64,000 nucleotides of DNA, taken from assembly GCA_002862785.1 (NCBI GenBank), contig PKDZ01000005.1:37875-101874 (forward strand), written 5' to 3'. This stretch comes from Flavobacteriales bacterium (GTDB taxonomy: Bacteria > Bacteroidota > Bacteroidia > Flavobacteriales_D > Sanyastnellaceae). Under the pieces are notes generated by a model. It had not been told where the DNA came from, made no database searches, and saw only the letters and a program-made list of their open reading frames with translations. Shown here in pieces: positions 1 to 8,415 of this stretch (positions within the stretch are counted from its first letter, which is position 1; each line of letters opens with the position of its first letter). Position numbers and translations under genes: made by a program.

Positions 1-903
1 TTGACGGAACCCCCTCCCCCAGTTCTGGACCCCGGCCAGCAGCAGCTTTTCGCCATGGATGTCCAACACTCGGTGCTCGTCGAGCAGCAAGTCGAAGCCC
101 ATCTCCTCATGGATGTCCCGGATCCGGGAGCGGACGGCTTCCCGCTCTTCATCCGTCCTGCGCGCGTAATCCGCGTAGTCGTGGTTGCCCAGGATGCTGA
201 ATTTCCCAAAGCGCCCCTCCAACGCCTTAAAACGTCCGACCCAAGGCTCGGCCTCATCGCTGTGGTCATTGACGAGGTCTCCGGTGAAGCAGAGGATGTC
301 GGGATTCAAGGACTGAATCATGTCCAGCCCGGGCTGGACGGCCTCGAACTGGTCCATGAAACTGCCCAAGTGGGCATCGGAGATCTGAACGATGCGCAGA
401 CCGTCGAGTCGATCCGGCAGGCCCGTCATCGGCACCTCATGCCGGCGAATGTGATAGCCGTGGCGTCCGCGGGTCATGCCGTTGGCAAATGCGGCAAACA
501 GCAATCCCGCCGCGGCCTGCCCTGTTACTGTGATGAACGATCGCCGAGGGACATCCGCCCGGTGGTCGGACCCGGTGACAGCCCATTGGCCCCAGTATCG
601 GATGCCCTCCAACATTTCCACGCCACAGAGGAACAGCTTGGGCACCACCAGCGAAATGAGCACGGCATGGGTCAACAAGAGCCAACCGATGCTGAACTCC
701 CGCCAGTGTGGCCATCGAATGAAGTAGACCAACGTCCAGACGTACTGGACGAGGGTGACGATGCGCCACCCCCACCGAATCTGCTCGAAGCGGGCGTTTC
801 CTGCCCACATCCGGTTCACGTTGCGCCAGGCACCCCATTCAATGAGGCTGATGATGCCCAGAAGAATGGCAGAGGTCAGCAGAATCCGGGCAATCGAGGG
901 CAT
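1..903 (-). CDS. Membrane-anchored metallophosphoesterase (3' end outside window)
   Basis: This is a calcineurin-like metallophosphoesterase of the YkuE/LpxG-like type, read as 301 codons from ATG at 903 and cut off by the window edge, so the C-terminus is missing. The N-terminal 140 residues hold several hydrophobic segments (about residues 5-22, 48-64, 73-96 and 126-141), so the enzyme is probably held in the inner membrane. The metal-binding motifs follow in order: D176-x-H178 in ISDAHLG, D209 in TGDL, and N240-H241 in ILGNHDY. The family hydrolyses phosphoesters or pyrophosphate bonds of lipids or nucleotides; the substrate cannot be told from sequence. A TATTTTCG box lies four bases before the ATG and supports this start. 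It is followed upstream by a separate ABC operon on the same strand. Confidence 0.85.
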   Translation of the reverse strand, partial: MPSIARILLTSAILLGIISLIEWGAWRNVNRMWAGNARFEQIRWGWRIVTLVQYVWTLVYFIRWPHWREFSIGWLLLTHAVLISLVVPKLFLCGVEMLEGIRYWGQWAVTGSDHRADVPRRSFITVTGQAAAGLLFAAFANGMTRGRHGYHIRRHEVPMTGLPDRLDGLRIVQISDAHLGSFMDQFEAVQPGLDMIQSLNPDILCFTGDLVNDHSDEAEPWVGRFKALEGRFGKFSILGNHDYADYARRTDEEREAVRSRIRDIHEEMGFDLLLDEHRVLDIHGEKLLLAGVQNWGRGFRQ

Positions 904-907
904 GGTG

Positions 908-915
908 CGAAAATA
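908..915 (-). promoter_or_regulatory. -7-like box TATTTTCG, 4 nt before start
   Basis: On the minus strand this reads TATTTTCG followed by CACC and the ATG at 903. It matches the Bacteroidota -7 pattern TAnnTTTG with one change and implies a transcript starting at or almost at the start codon. Confidence 0.45.
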
Positions 916-965
916 ACCACCGAACGCCTCCGCGGTTCCCGATTGGCTCCGGTTAGGAAACGGCC

Positions 966-1697
966 TCAGCGGTGCTCCCGACGCAAGGCCTCGCGTGCCT
1001 CTTGAACGGCGAAGCCTCCCTCATGGAATGTAGAGCCCAATCCAGAGCCAGGATGCAGGTGAAGCCAGTGGGTGACCGCCCCCGAGGCTGCCACCGCATC
1101 GAGGTCGTGCGATGCGAGCACCACGATTGTGCCAGACGTCCGACAGTGGTGGAGCTGGCTCAGGATGTCTTCCTTTCCGACCACATCCAGGAAGGCCGTG
1201 GGTTCGTCGAGCACCATCACCTCCCTGCCTTGCAGGGCGGCCCGGGCCACCATGACCCGCTGGGCCATTCCATCACTTAGATGGTCCAACCTGCGGTCCG
1301 CCCAGACGGCGATTCCAGCCCGTTTCATGCCGTCCTCCACAGAAGATCGGTCGACGGGAAGGCCCGCCGCCCTCAAGGCCAGCTCCATCGTAGCCCGGAC
1401 GGTGATCCCCGCATGGCGAGGCGGTGTCGAGGTCACGAGGGACATCCTCGCCGCCCGGTCTCGCGGTCGCAATTCGGCCACCTGGTCCTCACCGAGCCAC
1501 ACCTCTCCTTGGGCGGGTGGCAACAGGGACATGATGGTCTGGAGCAGGGTGGATTTTCCAGCGCCATTGCGGCCGACCACCACCAGGAAGTCTCCCGGGC
1601 TGAGGGCCGCGTTGATCCGCATGCCCTTGAGGTCGGGCCTGGCCAACTCCAGATGGTGAAGGGTCAACCCCTCCCGGCTGGTCGGTTCCGTCTTCAT
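966..1697 (-). CDS. FecE/BtuD-type ABC transporter ATPase
   Basis: ATPase subunit of an importer for iron complexes, heme or cobalamin, 243 aa. Walker A GRNGAGKS is at residues 42-49, the signature motif is LSDGM at 140-144, and Walker B with the catalytic glutamate is VMVLDEPT at 160-167 (E165). The switch histidine is in LASHDLD. Its ATG overlaps the permease stop codon as ATGA (1694-1697), so the two are translationally coupled. It is the last gene of a binding protein/permease/ATPase operon. The sequence does not separate siderophore from heme or B12 uptake. Confidence 0.9.
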   Translation of the reverse strand: MKTEPTSREGLTLHHLELARPDLKGMRINAALSPGDFLVVVGRNGAGKSTLLQTIMSLLPPAQGEVWLGEDQVAELRPRDRAARMSLVTSTPPRHAGITVRATMELALRAAGLPVDRSSVEDGMKRAGIAVWADRRLDHLSDGMAQRVMVARAALQGREVMVLDEPTAFLDVVGKEDILSQLHHCRTSGTIVVLASHDLDAVAASGAVTHWLHLHPGSGLGSTFHEGGFAVQEAREALRREHR

Positions 1698-2680
1698 CGG
1701 GCGGTGGATTCAGAGCGGCGCAGCAGAAGCCACAAGACGACGGGAGCCCCCACCATGCTGAGGACGGCATTCAGTGGAATCGCGGTGAACCGGACGGTCC
1801 AATCCGCAAACAGGGCCAGCACCATGCCCATCAGCAGGACCGGGGCAATCAGGGACCCTGCGCCGTGCTGCCGATACAGGATGCGGACGAGATGAGGCGT
1901 GGCCAGCCCGAGAAAGGCCACGGGACCGCACCACGCCGTGACCAAGGCGGCCAGGGCTCCGGTCATGGCGAGGATGCCGTACGTCAGACCGCGCTCATTG
2001 ACCCCCATGGAGCGGGCCGTGAGGGAGCCCAGCATCCACATGTCAAAGTCATGCCGGTGACGGATGGACCACAACGCCGCGATCAGGAGCACGGCGGCGA
2101 GGACCAGAACGCCGGACCAGGACGCATGGCCGAAGGACCCCATTCCCCAGACCACGAAAGCCTGCAGGGCACCCGCCTCGGCGCCCGCCTGAAGGACGGT
2201 CACCAGGGCGCCGGTGAGGTAGCCAATCATCAGGCCGAAGATCAACAAGGCCGAGCGGGAGCGGAACCAGCCGATGACGGCCCCGAGAAGCAGCATCACT
2301 GCCCACGACCCGACCAGCGCGCCGGCCACTGTACCCACGACACCGAGGCCAGCGCCCATCGCCACGCCCCCGAGCGACACGAGGGCCACACCCAAGGTCG
2401 CCCCGGAGGTGACCCCGAGGACGCTGGGCCCGGCGAGGGGATTCTTGAAGTAGGTCTGCATCAGCAAACCGGCCAACGCCAGGGCGCCGCCCGACAGCAC
2501 CGCCATGCACAACCTCGGCAAGCGCAAATCCCAGAGGATGGTGCCAGCCACCCCCTGTCGGTCAAACAAGGCCGTCCATTGCTCGTCCGGAGAGAGACCG
2601 GCCGGACCTGAGAAAAGGCCCACCGCGAACAGCATGGCGCCCAGAACGCCGAGGACTGCGGAGATGGTGCGCTTCCTCAT
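1694..2680 (-). CDS. FecCD/BtuC-family ABC transporter permease
   Basis: Polytopic inner-membrane permease, 328 aa, with about nine to ten hydrophobic segments. Typical FecCD motifs are visible: LRLPRLCMAVLSGGALALAG near the N-terminus, the NPLAGPSVLGVTSGA segment, and GLATPHLVR near residue 270. The start is ATG at 2680, which overlaps the stop of the upstream binding protein as ATGA; the open frame extends further upstream but that part lies inside the binding-protein gene and looks unlike a permease. It moves the substrate delivered by the 2677-3822 lipoprotein and is powered by the 966-1697 ATPase. Confidence 0.92.
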   Translation of the reverse strand: MRKRTISAVLGVLGAMLFAVGLFSGPAGLSPDEQWTALFDRQGVAGTILWDLRLPRLCMAVLSGGALALAGLLMQTYFKNPLAGPSVLGVTSGATLGVALVSLGGVAMGAGLGVVGTVAGALVGSWAVMLLLGAVIGWFRSRSALLIFGLMIGYLTGALVTVLQAGAEAGALQAFVVWGMGSFGHASWSGVLVLAAVLLIAALWSIRHRHDFDMWMLGSLTARSMGVNERGLTYGILAMTGALAALVTAWCGPVAFLGLATPHLVRILYRQHGAGSLIAPVLLMGMVLALFADWTVRFTAIPLNAVLSMVGAPVVLWLLLRRSESTAR

Positions 2681-3822
2681 GGTGTCGTGGGCTGGAAGTA
2701 GACGAAATCGCGGCGGCCACTGGACGGATGGAGCAGATGAACCAAATCGGCCAGCATCTCGTGGGGCTCCAGGATTGCCTGACCGAAATAGTCGACTTCG
2801 GCGGTGTTGCAGTGGAACAACACCTGGCCTTCCACATCGAACCAAGGAGCCTCGTTCCTGGCATCCGAAACAGTCCATCCTTCGGGGGCATGGACCACTT
2901 TTCCGAAGGCATCACATTCCGCGGCAAACAAGGCACACTGCTCGGCTTCCACCTCGTAATTCGGCCCCACTCGGTTCAATCCCAGCGCTTCGGCCCGCTT
3001 GGGGTCGAAGGCGTATTCGCCCCCCGCATCGGCAATGAGCCGCGCCACGAGTCCATCCCCCGCCGGCGCGGTCCATTTGCCGCCTTTCGAACTCCCGGTG
3101 AAGACAATGGGCCTCCCCTCCTTCTCCGCCGCGCTCATCGCGGTGGCTCTAGCTTGGAGATAGGCCGACTCCACCCGGTGGAAGACGGCATCCGCCTCTT
3201 TCATGCGGCCCGTCAACCATCCGAAGACCTTGACAAACTCCGCCCTCCCGAGTGGATGGGCCTCTGCGTATTCCGCCATGGCCATCACGGGGATCCCCGT
3301 GCGCTGGGTCAACCCCTTCATCGGGTCTCCGAAGGGATAGGACGTCAAGACATCTGCCCCACTGATGAGCAGCACCTCTTCATCCAGTCCGGCATCCCCG
3401 CCCAGGTCGACCGGATTGGTGCCTGAATCCGCTTCGATCCGGCTCAGGTACCCGCTCGCCACCCAATGGTCCGCGGCCTCGACGGCACGGACAAATGGCA
3501 CGTGCGTCGTGGACCAGGTCGCCAGTTCGAGGTCAGCGGAAACGGGGAGACCGATGCAGTCGGTGCACGGCGCGGGAACCGGGCCCTGCACCCATCGGGT
3601 GGTGTCTCCGTCATGCGCCAGCCACAGGATGGTCCCCTGAGCCTCGAAGCCGAACCCTCTCGCCCACCGGACGGTCGATGAATCCATGGCGGGGTCGAGG
3701 GCGCGTTCTGAAATCGGAGTCGGCTCCTGTTCTGCGGCAGGTTGGCCGCAACCCGACAGTCCTATGGCCATCCCCGCCAGCAGGGCAATCGCGATCGGGA
3801 ACAGAATGCGGGAGGTCCTCAT
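2677..3822 (-). CDS. Periplasmic substrate-binding lipoprotein of FecBCD/BtuFCD-type importer
   Basis: A 381 aa binding protein with a lipoprotein signal peptide: hydrophobic residues 6-22 and lipobox LSGC with C25. The body has the helical-backbone binding-protein pattern (ADVLTSYPFGDPMKG; FVKVFGWLTGRMKEADAVF). It should capture the substrate in the periplasm and pass it to the permease encoded next. The start is ATG at 3822 because the signal peptide begins there; about 48 further codons are open upstream but would bury the signal. A TACTTTTG box is 40 bases upstream (3862-3869). No riboswitch-like fold was seen in the short leader. Confidence 0.85.
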   Translation of the reverse strand: MRTSRILFPIAIALLAGMAIGLSGCGQPAAEQEPTPISERALDPAMDSSTVRWARGFGFEAQGTILWLAHDGDTTRWVQGPVPAPCTDCIGLPVSADLELATWSTTHVPFVRAVEAADHWVASGYLSRIEADSGTNPVDLGGDAGLDEEVLLISGADVLTSYPFGDPMKGLTQRTGIPVMAMAEYAEAHPLGRAEFVKVFGWLTGRMKEADAVFHRVESAYLQARATAMSAAEKEGRPIVFTGSSKGGKWTAPAGDGLVARLIADAGGEYAFDPKRAEALGLNRVGPNYEVEAEQCALFAAECDAFGKVVHAPEGWTVSDARNEAPWFDVEGQVLFHCNTAEVDYFGQAILEPHEMLADLVHLLHPSSGRRDFVYFQPTTP

Positions 3823-3861
3823 GATGCCAACGCCGGGCGGAGTGAAACCCGGGGCGCCCTT

Positions 3862-3869
3862 CAAAAGTA
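3862..3869 (-). promoter_or_regulatory. -7-like box TACTTTTG for the ABC importer operon
   Basis: A perfect TAnnTTTG on the minus strand, 40 bases before the binding-protein ATG, in the 95-base gap shared with the divergent carboxyltransferase gene. It predicts a short untranslated leader for the three-gene operon. Confidence 0.5.
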
Positions 3870-3917
3870 CACGGGGACGCGAGGCCGTACCTTGGGAACG
3901 ACCCGCAATGACCGGAC

Positions 3918-5564
3918 ATGCCTGTATCTCCTGAAGAAATCGAACTGCAGCGCAGGGTGGACGCAATGAAGCTGAAGCTATCCGAACTCGACCATCGGCT
4001 CCAGCAAGCGCGACAAGGTGGCGGTCCCAAGCGGATGGCCAAAGAGCACGCCAAGGGCAAGCTCACCGCCCAGGAACGGCTCGATTTACTCCTCGACGAA
4101 GGCGCGCCCCGCCTGGAAATTGGAGGGTTGGCTGGCGACGGCATGTACGCTGAGCATGGAGGCTGTCCCGGAGGCGGCTGTGCGCTGGTCATCGGCCATG
4201 TGTCCGGGGTCCGATGCATCGTGATTGCCAACGACGCCACCGTCAAGGCCGGCGCCTGGTTCCCCATCACTGGCAAGAAGCACCTTCGGGCCCAGGAGCT
4301 CGCTTTCGAACTCCACTTGCCCATCCTCTACCTCGTGGACAGCGCAGGGGTCTACCTGCCGATGCAGGATGAAATCTTCCCCGACAAGGAGCATTTCGGC
4401 CGCATCTTCCGGAACAACGCCAAGCTCAGTGCCGCGGGCATTCCCCAGCTCGCCGCCGTCATGGGCAGCTGTGTCGCGGGCGGCGCCTACCTGCCCATCA
4501 TGAGCGACGAGAGCATCATTGTGCGGGGCACGGGAAGCATTTTCCTTGCGGGTCCCTATTTGGTGCGCGCCGCCATTGGAGAGGAGGTTGACGCCGAGAC
4601 CTTGGGCGGAGCCGACATGCACGGCAGCATCTCTGGCGTGGTCGACCATGTCGTCGACAACGACCGTGACGCCATCGCCCTCCTGCGTGAATTGACCGCC
4701 CACAGGGCAGACCGCCCCGTGGTTCGGGCCTACGGCAGGGACACCCCAGAAGCCCCCGAACTCGATGAAGAGCAGCTGCTCGGCGTTCTCCCTGAATCGC
4801 GTCGGGAGCCCTACGACGCCCGCACGCTGTTTCGCGGCCTGCTCGACGGCGGTGAGTTCACGGAATTCAAGAAGGACTTCGGCAAGACCCTCCTCTGTGC
4901 CACGGGCAAAATCGATGGATGGAAGGTCGGCGTGGTCGCCAACCAGCGCATGCTTGTGAAAAGCGCCAAATCCGGCACCCAGTTCGGCGGGGTCATCTAC
5001 TCCGACAGTGCGGACAAAGCCGCCCGGTTCATCATGAACTGCAACCAAAAGGGCTTGCCCCTCGTGTTCCTTCAGGACGTCACCGGCTTCATGGTCGGGT
5101 CCAAGAGCGAGCAGGGCGGCATCATCAAGGACGGAGCGAAGCTGGTCAATGCGATGGCCAATTCCTCCGTCCCGAAGTTCACCGTCGTCGTCGGCAACAG
5201 CTATGGCGCGGGGAATTATGCCCTGTGCGGCAAGGCCTATGACCCCAAGCTCATGGTCGCCTGGCCGACCGCTGAACTCGCCGTGATGGGCGGCGCCCAA
5301 GCTGCTGGGGTGCTGCTCCAGATTGAGGTCGCCCGGCGCAAGAAGGCCGGTGAAGACATTTCTTCCGAACAAGAAGTGGCCTTGCGGGCCGACATTGAGA
5401 AGCGATACGCCGAACAGGTTTCGCCCTACTACGCTGCCGCCCGACTGTGGGTCGACGCCATCATCGATCCCCGTGAGACGCGAACGTGGATTTCAGAAGG
5501 CCTCGCCGCCCTCGACGGGGCACCCGCCGAACCGCCATTCCGTACCGGGGTCATCCAGACCTGA
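3918..5564 (+). CDS. Acyl-CoA carboxylase carboxyltransferase (beta) subunit, probably methylcrotonyl-CoA type
   Basis: Biotin-dependent acyl-CoA carboxylase carboxyltransferase, 548 aa, the usual family length. The N-terminal half has MAKEHAKGKLTAQERLDLLLD and GAWFPITGKKHLRAQELA; the middle has GGAYLPIMSDESIIV, SIFLAGPYLVRAA and the GGADMHG motif; the C-terminal half has the second crotonase fold with VVGNSYGAGNYALCG and MGGAQAAGVL. The GGAYLPIMSDE/SIFLAGPYLV pair is closer to methylcrotonyl-CoA carboxylase beta (leucine breakdown) than to propionyl-CoA carboxylase, but the substrate is an inference. The biotin-carrying alpha subunit is not in the window. Confidence 0.88.
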   Translation: MPVSPEEIELQRRVDAMKLKLSELDHRLQQARQGGGPKRMAKEHAKGKLTAQERLDLLLDEGAPRLEIGGLAGDGMYAEHGGCPGGGCALVIGHVSGVRCIVIANDATVKAGAWFPITGKKHLRAQELAFELHLPILYLVDSAGVYLPMQDEIFPDKEHFGRIFRNNAKLSAAGIPQLAAVMGSCVAGGAYLPIMSDESIIVRGTGSIFLAGPYLVRAAIGEEVDAETLGGADMHGSISGVVDHVVDNDRDAIALLRELTAHRADRPVVRAYGRDTPEAPELDEEQLLGVLPESRREPYDARTLFRGLLDGGEFTEFKKDFGKTLLCATGKIDGWKVGVVANQRMLVKSAKSGTQFGGVIYSDSADKAARFIMNCNQKGLPLVFLQDVTGFMVGSKSEQGGIIKDGAKLVNAMANSSVPKFTVVVGNSYGAGNYALCGKAYDPKLMVAWPTAELAVMGGAQAAGVLLQIEVARRKKAGEDISSEQEVALRADIEKRYAEQVSPYYAAARLWVDAIIDPRETRTWISEGLAALDGAPAEPPFRTGVIQT

Positions 5565-5567
5565 ACG

Positions 5568-6110
5568 TCAGGCTCGCTCGCGGCCGGCGAGCTCCTTCCA
5601 CATCATGCCGAGCATGGCCACCTCGGCCTCGGCATTGCCCCCTTGACGGGCTTCCGCCCCCTGTTTGAGGATCAACATGGCCTCGAGCAGGTCTCCCTCG
5701 TCCTCCACCCATTCGGGAAGGGCTTCAATGAGGGTCAGGGCCTCGACCATCACGGGCATTCCCATCTCTACGCACCGGGTAGCCAGCATTTTGAGGTGGC
5801 CCTCTCCTGTGCCTCCGCACTCCCAGAGGCAGGCCAGCAGTTCAGGCAGCTGCTCCGCGTTGTCCAAGTCCAGTGCCGCCTCCAACAGCGCCTCGCCCGC
5901 TCCTTCGAGCTTGAGGCTCCGCAGCACGGCGTCCACTTCCCTGCGAACAGCGCCTTCGTCCGTTTCCCGACGCAAGCGAACCAACTCCGCCACGGTGGAC
6001 ACCTCCCCTTCCTGCTTGACCCGCTTGAGGGCGGCGTCTCGCATTTCGGCAACAGGGGAATGCAGTGCGCCATGCAGTTCAACCAAGGCCTTGGACCGCT
6101 CTTTTTCCAT
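5568..6110 (-). CDS. Hypothetical alpha-helical (HEAT-like) protein
   Basis: A 180 aa charged, all-helical protein with no signal peptide. Repeating units such as SPVAEMRDAALKRV, VRREVDAVLRSLKLEG and EALLEAALDLDNAEQLPELLACL resemble HEAT/Armadillo repeats, which usually mediate protein contacts. I do not recognise a named family. It ends four bases from the carboxyltransferase stop, tail to tail. A perfect TACCTTTG box ends four bases before the ATG and supports the start. Confidence 0.7.
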   Translation of the reverse strand: MEKERSKALVELHGALHSPVAEMRDAALKRVKQEGEVSTVAELVRLRRETDEGAVRREVDAVLRSLKLEGAGEALLEAALDLDNAEQLPELLACLWECGGTGEGHLKMLATRCVEMGMPVMVEALTLIEALPEWVEDEGDLLEAMLILKQGAEARQGGNAEAEVAMLGMMWKELAGRERA

Positions 6111-6114
6111 GCCG

Positions 6115-6122
6115 CAAAGGTA
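6115..6122 (-). promoter_or_regulatory. -7-like box TACCTTTG, 4 nt before start
   Basis: A perfect TAnnTTTG on the minus strand, followed by CGGC and the ATG at 6110. The spacing leaves essentially no 5' leader. Confidence 0.5.
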
Positions 6123-6128
6123 GCGGGC

Positions 6129-6791
6129 TCAGCCGCGATGGGCAGACAGGATGGCCTTCAATTCGCCCAGCATCATGGCTGTGGCACCCCAAATGAACGG
6201 CATGTGGGGAAAGGCAAAGCCCGGGGCCTCGATGGTGAAACCCGATGCCCCTCCAACCCGCACCCGTTGAGTGAGTCGGTGCCCCTCGTCCAACAGGTCG
6301 TCGATGCGGAGCCGGTGTACCGCCGCCACCTCCGTGCGGTCGAAATCGAAGACATTCGCCAGCCGCACGGCGGCGACATGGGGCCGGACGATGAACCGGC
6401 TGGGCACTACGTGAACTTCGGTCAAGGCCACCGGTGTCGTGAGCGGCTGCACTTCGATTGACAACCCCAACTCCTCCCTCCACTCGCGCAAGGCGCACTG
6501 GAGCAGGCTCTCACCTTGCTCCAAGGCGCCGCCTGGTAGAGCCATCTGTCCACCGTGGACCCCGCCGCCGGGAGCCCGCTCAATCAAGGCGACACAGCCG
6601 TCCTGTTCGACCCCGATGAGGACGGCCGCCTCTCGAAAATCTTCTCCCGACCGTCCCCTTGCTCGGGCTTCCGCCGCGGACGTCCGCCCATAGGGCATGA
6701 ACGGAACGTGAGCGTCAGCACCTGGCAAAGGGCATCCGGCCCGTTGCCAGGCATCAAGCAGGGAATCAGACTCTGGATGGGGACTGCTCAT
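6129..6791 (-). CDS. CoA-type NUDIX hydrolase
   Basis: NUDIX hydrolase of the coenzyme A pyrophosphatase group (NudL/YeaB-like), 220 aa from ATG 6791. The CoA-subfamily motif appears as LIERAPGGGVHGGQMALPGG and is directly followed by the NUDIX box with the GGALEQGE and REWREELGL elements. The family cleaves CoA and its esters or other nucleoside diphosphates to limit their accumulation. ATG 6791 is chosen over an in-frame upstream start at 6884 because the latter would overlap the divergent aat gene by 70 bases. Its start lies 23 bases from the aat start. Confidence 0.88.
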   Translation of the reverse strand: MSSPHPESDSLLDAWQRAGCPLPGADAHVPFMPYGRTSAAEARARGRSGEDFREAAVLIGVEQDGCVALIERAPGGGVHGGQMALPGGALEQGESLLQCALREWREELGLSIEVQPLTTPVALTEVHVVPSRFIVRPHVAAVRLANVFDFDRTEVAAVHRLRIDDLLDEGHRLTQRVRVGGASGFTIEAPGFAFPHMPFIWGATAMMLGELKAILSAHRG

Positions 6792-6799
6792 GGGGTCAC

Positions 6800-6807
6800 T
6801 AATTTCG
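6800..6807 (+). promoter_or_regulatory. -7-like box TAATTTCG upstream of aat
   Basis: TAATTTCG ends seven bases before the GTG at 6815 in the 23-base divergent gap. It supports GTG rather than a later codon as the aat start. Confidence 0.4.
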
Positions 6808-6814
6808 CCACGCC

Positions 6815-7501
6815 GTGTTGCAATTGGGCTCAGAATTGTGGTTTCCTCCCCCGGAGCACTTCGGGGAGGACGGATTGGTCGCATTCGGAGGGGATCTCAG
6901 CCCCGCCCGACTTCTGCTGGCCTATGAGCGGGGCATTTTTCCCTGGTCCGCCCCAGAGGACCCCCTGTTGTGGTGGTGTCCCGATCCGCGAGCAGTCATC
7001 AAACCTGAAGAGGTCAAGGTGTCCAAAAGCATGCGCAACGTGCTCAATCAATCCCGGTTCACCGTCACGTTCGATGAAGATTTCCGAGGGGTCATGCAAG
7101 GGTGTGCAAACCGCCCCGAGGAAGGCACCTGGATCACGGAGGATTTCATCGAAGCCTATCTGACACTTCACGAATTGGGATTTGCCCATAGCGTGGAAAC
7201 CTGGGACGGGGAGGGAGAACTGGTCGGCGGACTCTACGGGGTCTCTCTCGGCAGTTGCTTTTTCGGAGAAAGCATGTTTGCCCGTGCCTCCAATGCGAGC
7301 AAAGTCGCGTTCATCACCCTCGCCCGGGAGCTTCAAACATGGGGCTTCGATTGCATCGACTGCCAGATCATGAATCCTCATCTCGAATCCCTCGGGGCCG
7401 ACCACCTTCCCCGAGAGGAATTCCTGACCATGCTGGAGGGCTTCCTGCAAAAGGACACCCGCCGTGGGAGGTGGTCCCGTTCCAACCCTTCGGCAGAATG
7501 A
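6815..7501 (+). CDS. aat: Leucyl/phenylalanyl-tRNA--protein transferase
   Basis: Adds leucine or phenylalanine from aminoacyl-tRNA to N-terminal Arg/Lys of proteins, marking them for ClpS/ClpAP degradation (N-degron pathway). The 228 aa product has the family's ordered motifs: GGDLSPARLLLAYERGIFPW, LLWWCPDPRAVI, GTWITEDF, GFAHSVETW, LVGGLYGVSLGSCFFGESMF and DCQIMNPHLESLGA. The start is GTG at 6815. The stop overlaps the ATG of the next gene as ATGA, so the downstream acyltransferase-like protein is translationally coupled. It is divergent from the NUDIX gene. Confidence 0.95.
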   Translation: MLQLGSELWFPPPEHFGEDGLVAFGGDLSPARLLLAYERGIFPWSAPEDPLLWWCPDPRAVIKPEEVKVSKSMRNVLNQSRFTVTFDEDFRGVMQGCANRPEEGTWITEDFIEAYLTLHELGFAHSVETWDGEGELVGGLYGVSLGSCFFGESMFARASNASKVAFITLARELQTWGFDCIDCQIMNPHLESLGADHLPREEFLTMLEGFLQKDTRRGRWSRSNPSAE

Positions 7502-7968
7502 CAACTCCCATGGCCACTCAAACACGGGTCAGTCGATTGACCATCCGTCTCATCTGGCGGTGGCATCATGCCCTCGGCTGGAAGATTGAAGGCCCTTTTC
7601 CCAATGCCATGGAATCCCGGCTTCTGCTTTTGGGGCCAGGACTGCTTGAAGACAGCATTTGGGCTCGGTTCATCCTGATGCGCATCCGGTTCCTCGGTGT
7701 GTTCTGGCACCCCCAACTGTCCCCTGACGGGCGACATCACATCTTGGCCTGCTCCGATGCGCATCCTCTCCCGGACATTCTCGATTGGGCCGGGCAACAT
7801 GGCGTTCAAATCCAGCTCGTGCAGATCCACCGCCGACACCGCAGGCTGCGCTGCAACACCCCCATCCGGACTGATCGCCACCCCCGCAGGTTGAGAGATT
7901 ATATCGAACGAATCTTCAGCCATGCCGTGCGTGAAGCCAATGTGAACCCACCGTCATCCAGGCGTTGA
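7498..7968 (+). CDS. PlsC-like protein with apparently lost catalytic motifs
   Basis: A 156 aa protein starting at ATG 7498, overlapping the aat stop (ATGA). The N-terminal part, including LGWKIEGPFP and the following hydrophobic LLLLGPG stretch, resembles the small 1-acylglycerol-phosphate acyltransferases of Bacteroidota, in which GWKI.G.FP precedes the VPHTSxxD block. Here the HX4D catalytic box is replaced by GLLED, and where EGTR is expected the sequence has SDAH. A later stretch (GVQIQLVQI) fits the strand that follows EGTR in the family. The protein is about 30-40 residues shorter than active relatives. I infer a catalytically dead or repurposed paralogue; it could also be an unrelated protein with chance similarity. 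Confidence 0.55.
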   Translation: MTTPMATQTRVSRLTIRLIWRWHHALGWKIEGPFPNAMESRLLLLGPGLLEDSIWARFILMRIRFLGVFWHPQLSPDGRHHILACSDAHPLPDILDWAGQHGVQIQLVQIHRRHRRLRCNTPIRTDRHPRRLRDYIERIFSHAVREANVNPPSSRR

Positions 7969-8080
7969 CAAGTTGTCCATATCTGAGTCCGGAAAAAGTC
8001 GTTGGGCCGTGCCTGTTCTCCTACATTGCAATGATGGCGGACGGACTGCCATTGACCTCACCGAAGCCGATTCACACCCC

Positions 8081-8350
8081 ATGGACAAGCACGACCTTAT
8101 GATTCTGGACATCGTTCAGCAACACAAGCGCGAACAGCAGGAACACATTCGACTCGCCACGCTCGAGCGAAATTTCTGGAAGCGCATTGAAGGTGATGTC
8201 ACATTGAGTGTTGGACAAGCCCGCATCGGGGAGAGAATCACGCGGCTCTATCTGGACGGTCTCATCCAGAACAAGAATGGCTACATGTTGACCAAGAAAG
8301 GTCGTGAAGCCCTGAACATGGAGACGGAGAAACTGGCCAACGTAGCCTAA
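8081..8350 (+). CDS. Small winged-helix-like DNA-binding protein
   Basis: An 89 aa soluble protein from ATG 8081. The C-terminal half, with RIGERITRLYLDGLIQNKNGYMLTKKG, has the recognition helix plus beta-wing pattern of PadR/MarR-like winged-helix proteins: a helix ending in DGLI, a short hairpin with NGY and then LTKKGREAL. The target is unknown. Thirty-six further codons are open upstream from 7973 but look non-coding, so the later start is used. A strong terminator lies 13 bases after the stop. Confidence 0.7.
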   Translation: MDKHDLMILDIVQQHKREQQEHIRLATLERNFWKRIEGDVTLSVGQARIGERITRLYLDGLIQNKNGYMLTKKGREALNMETEKLANVA

Positions 8351-8363
8351 CCTCTTCTCTCAA

Positions 8364-8402
8364 CAACGAAAAAGGCCACCCATAAGGTGGCCTTTTTCGT
8401 TG
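8364..8402. terminator. Bidirectional Rho-independent terminator
   Basis: A perfect 17-bp inverted repeat (8364-8380 with 8386-8402) with the 5-base loop CATAA. The stem carries GGCCACC flanked by A-runs on one side and T-runs on the other, so it can stop transcription from the winged-helix gene on the plus strand and from the 48-aa gene on the minus strand. Confidence 0.9.
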
Positions 8403-8415
8403 AGTACGGCTGAAT

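Noticed and set aside
1114-1280. LSDGM signature in the ABC ATPase as an unusual active site
   Set aside because: The third signature position varies in FecE-type ATPases, and Walker A, Walker B and switch His are intact, so nothing indicates a defect.
3823-3917. Possible cobalamin or other riboswitch before the ABC importer
   Set aside because: The leader is only about 40 bases, too short for a B12 riboswitch, and no conserved box was seen.
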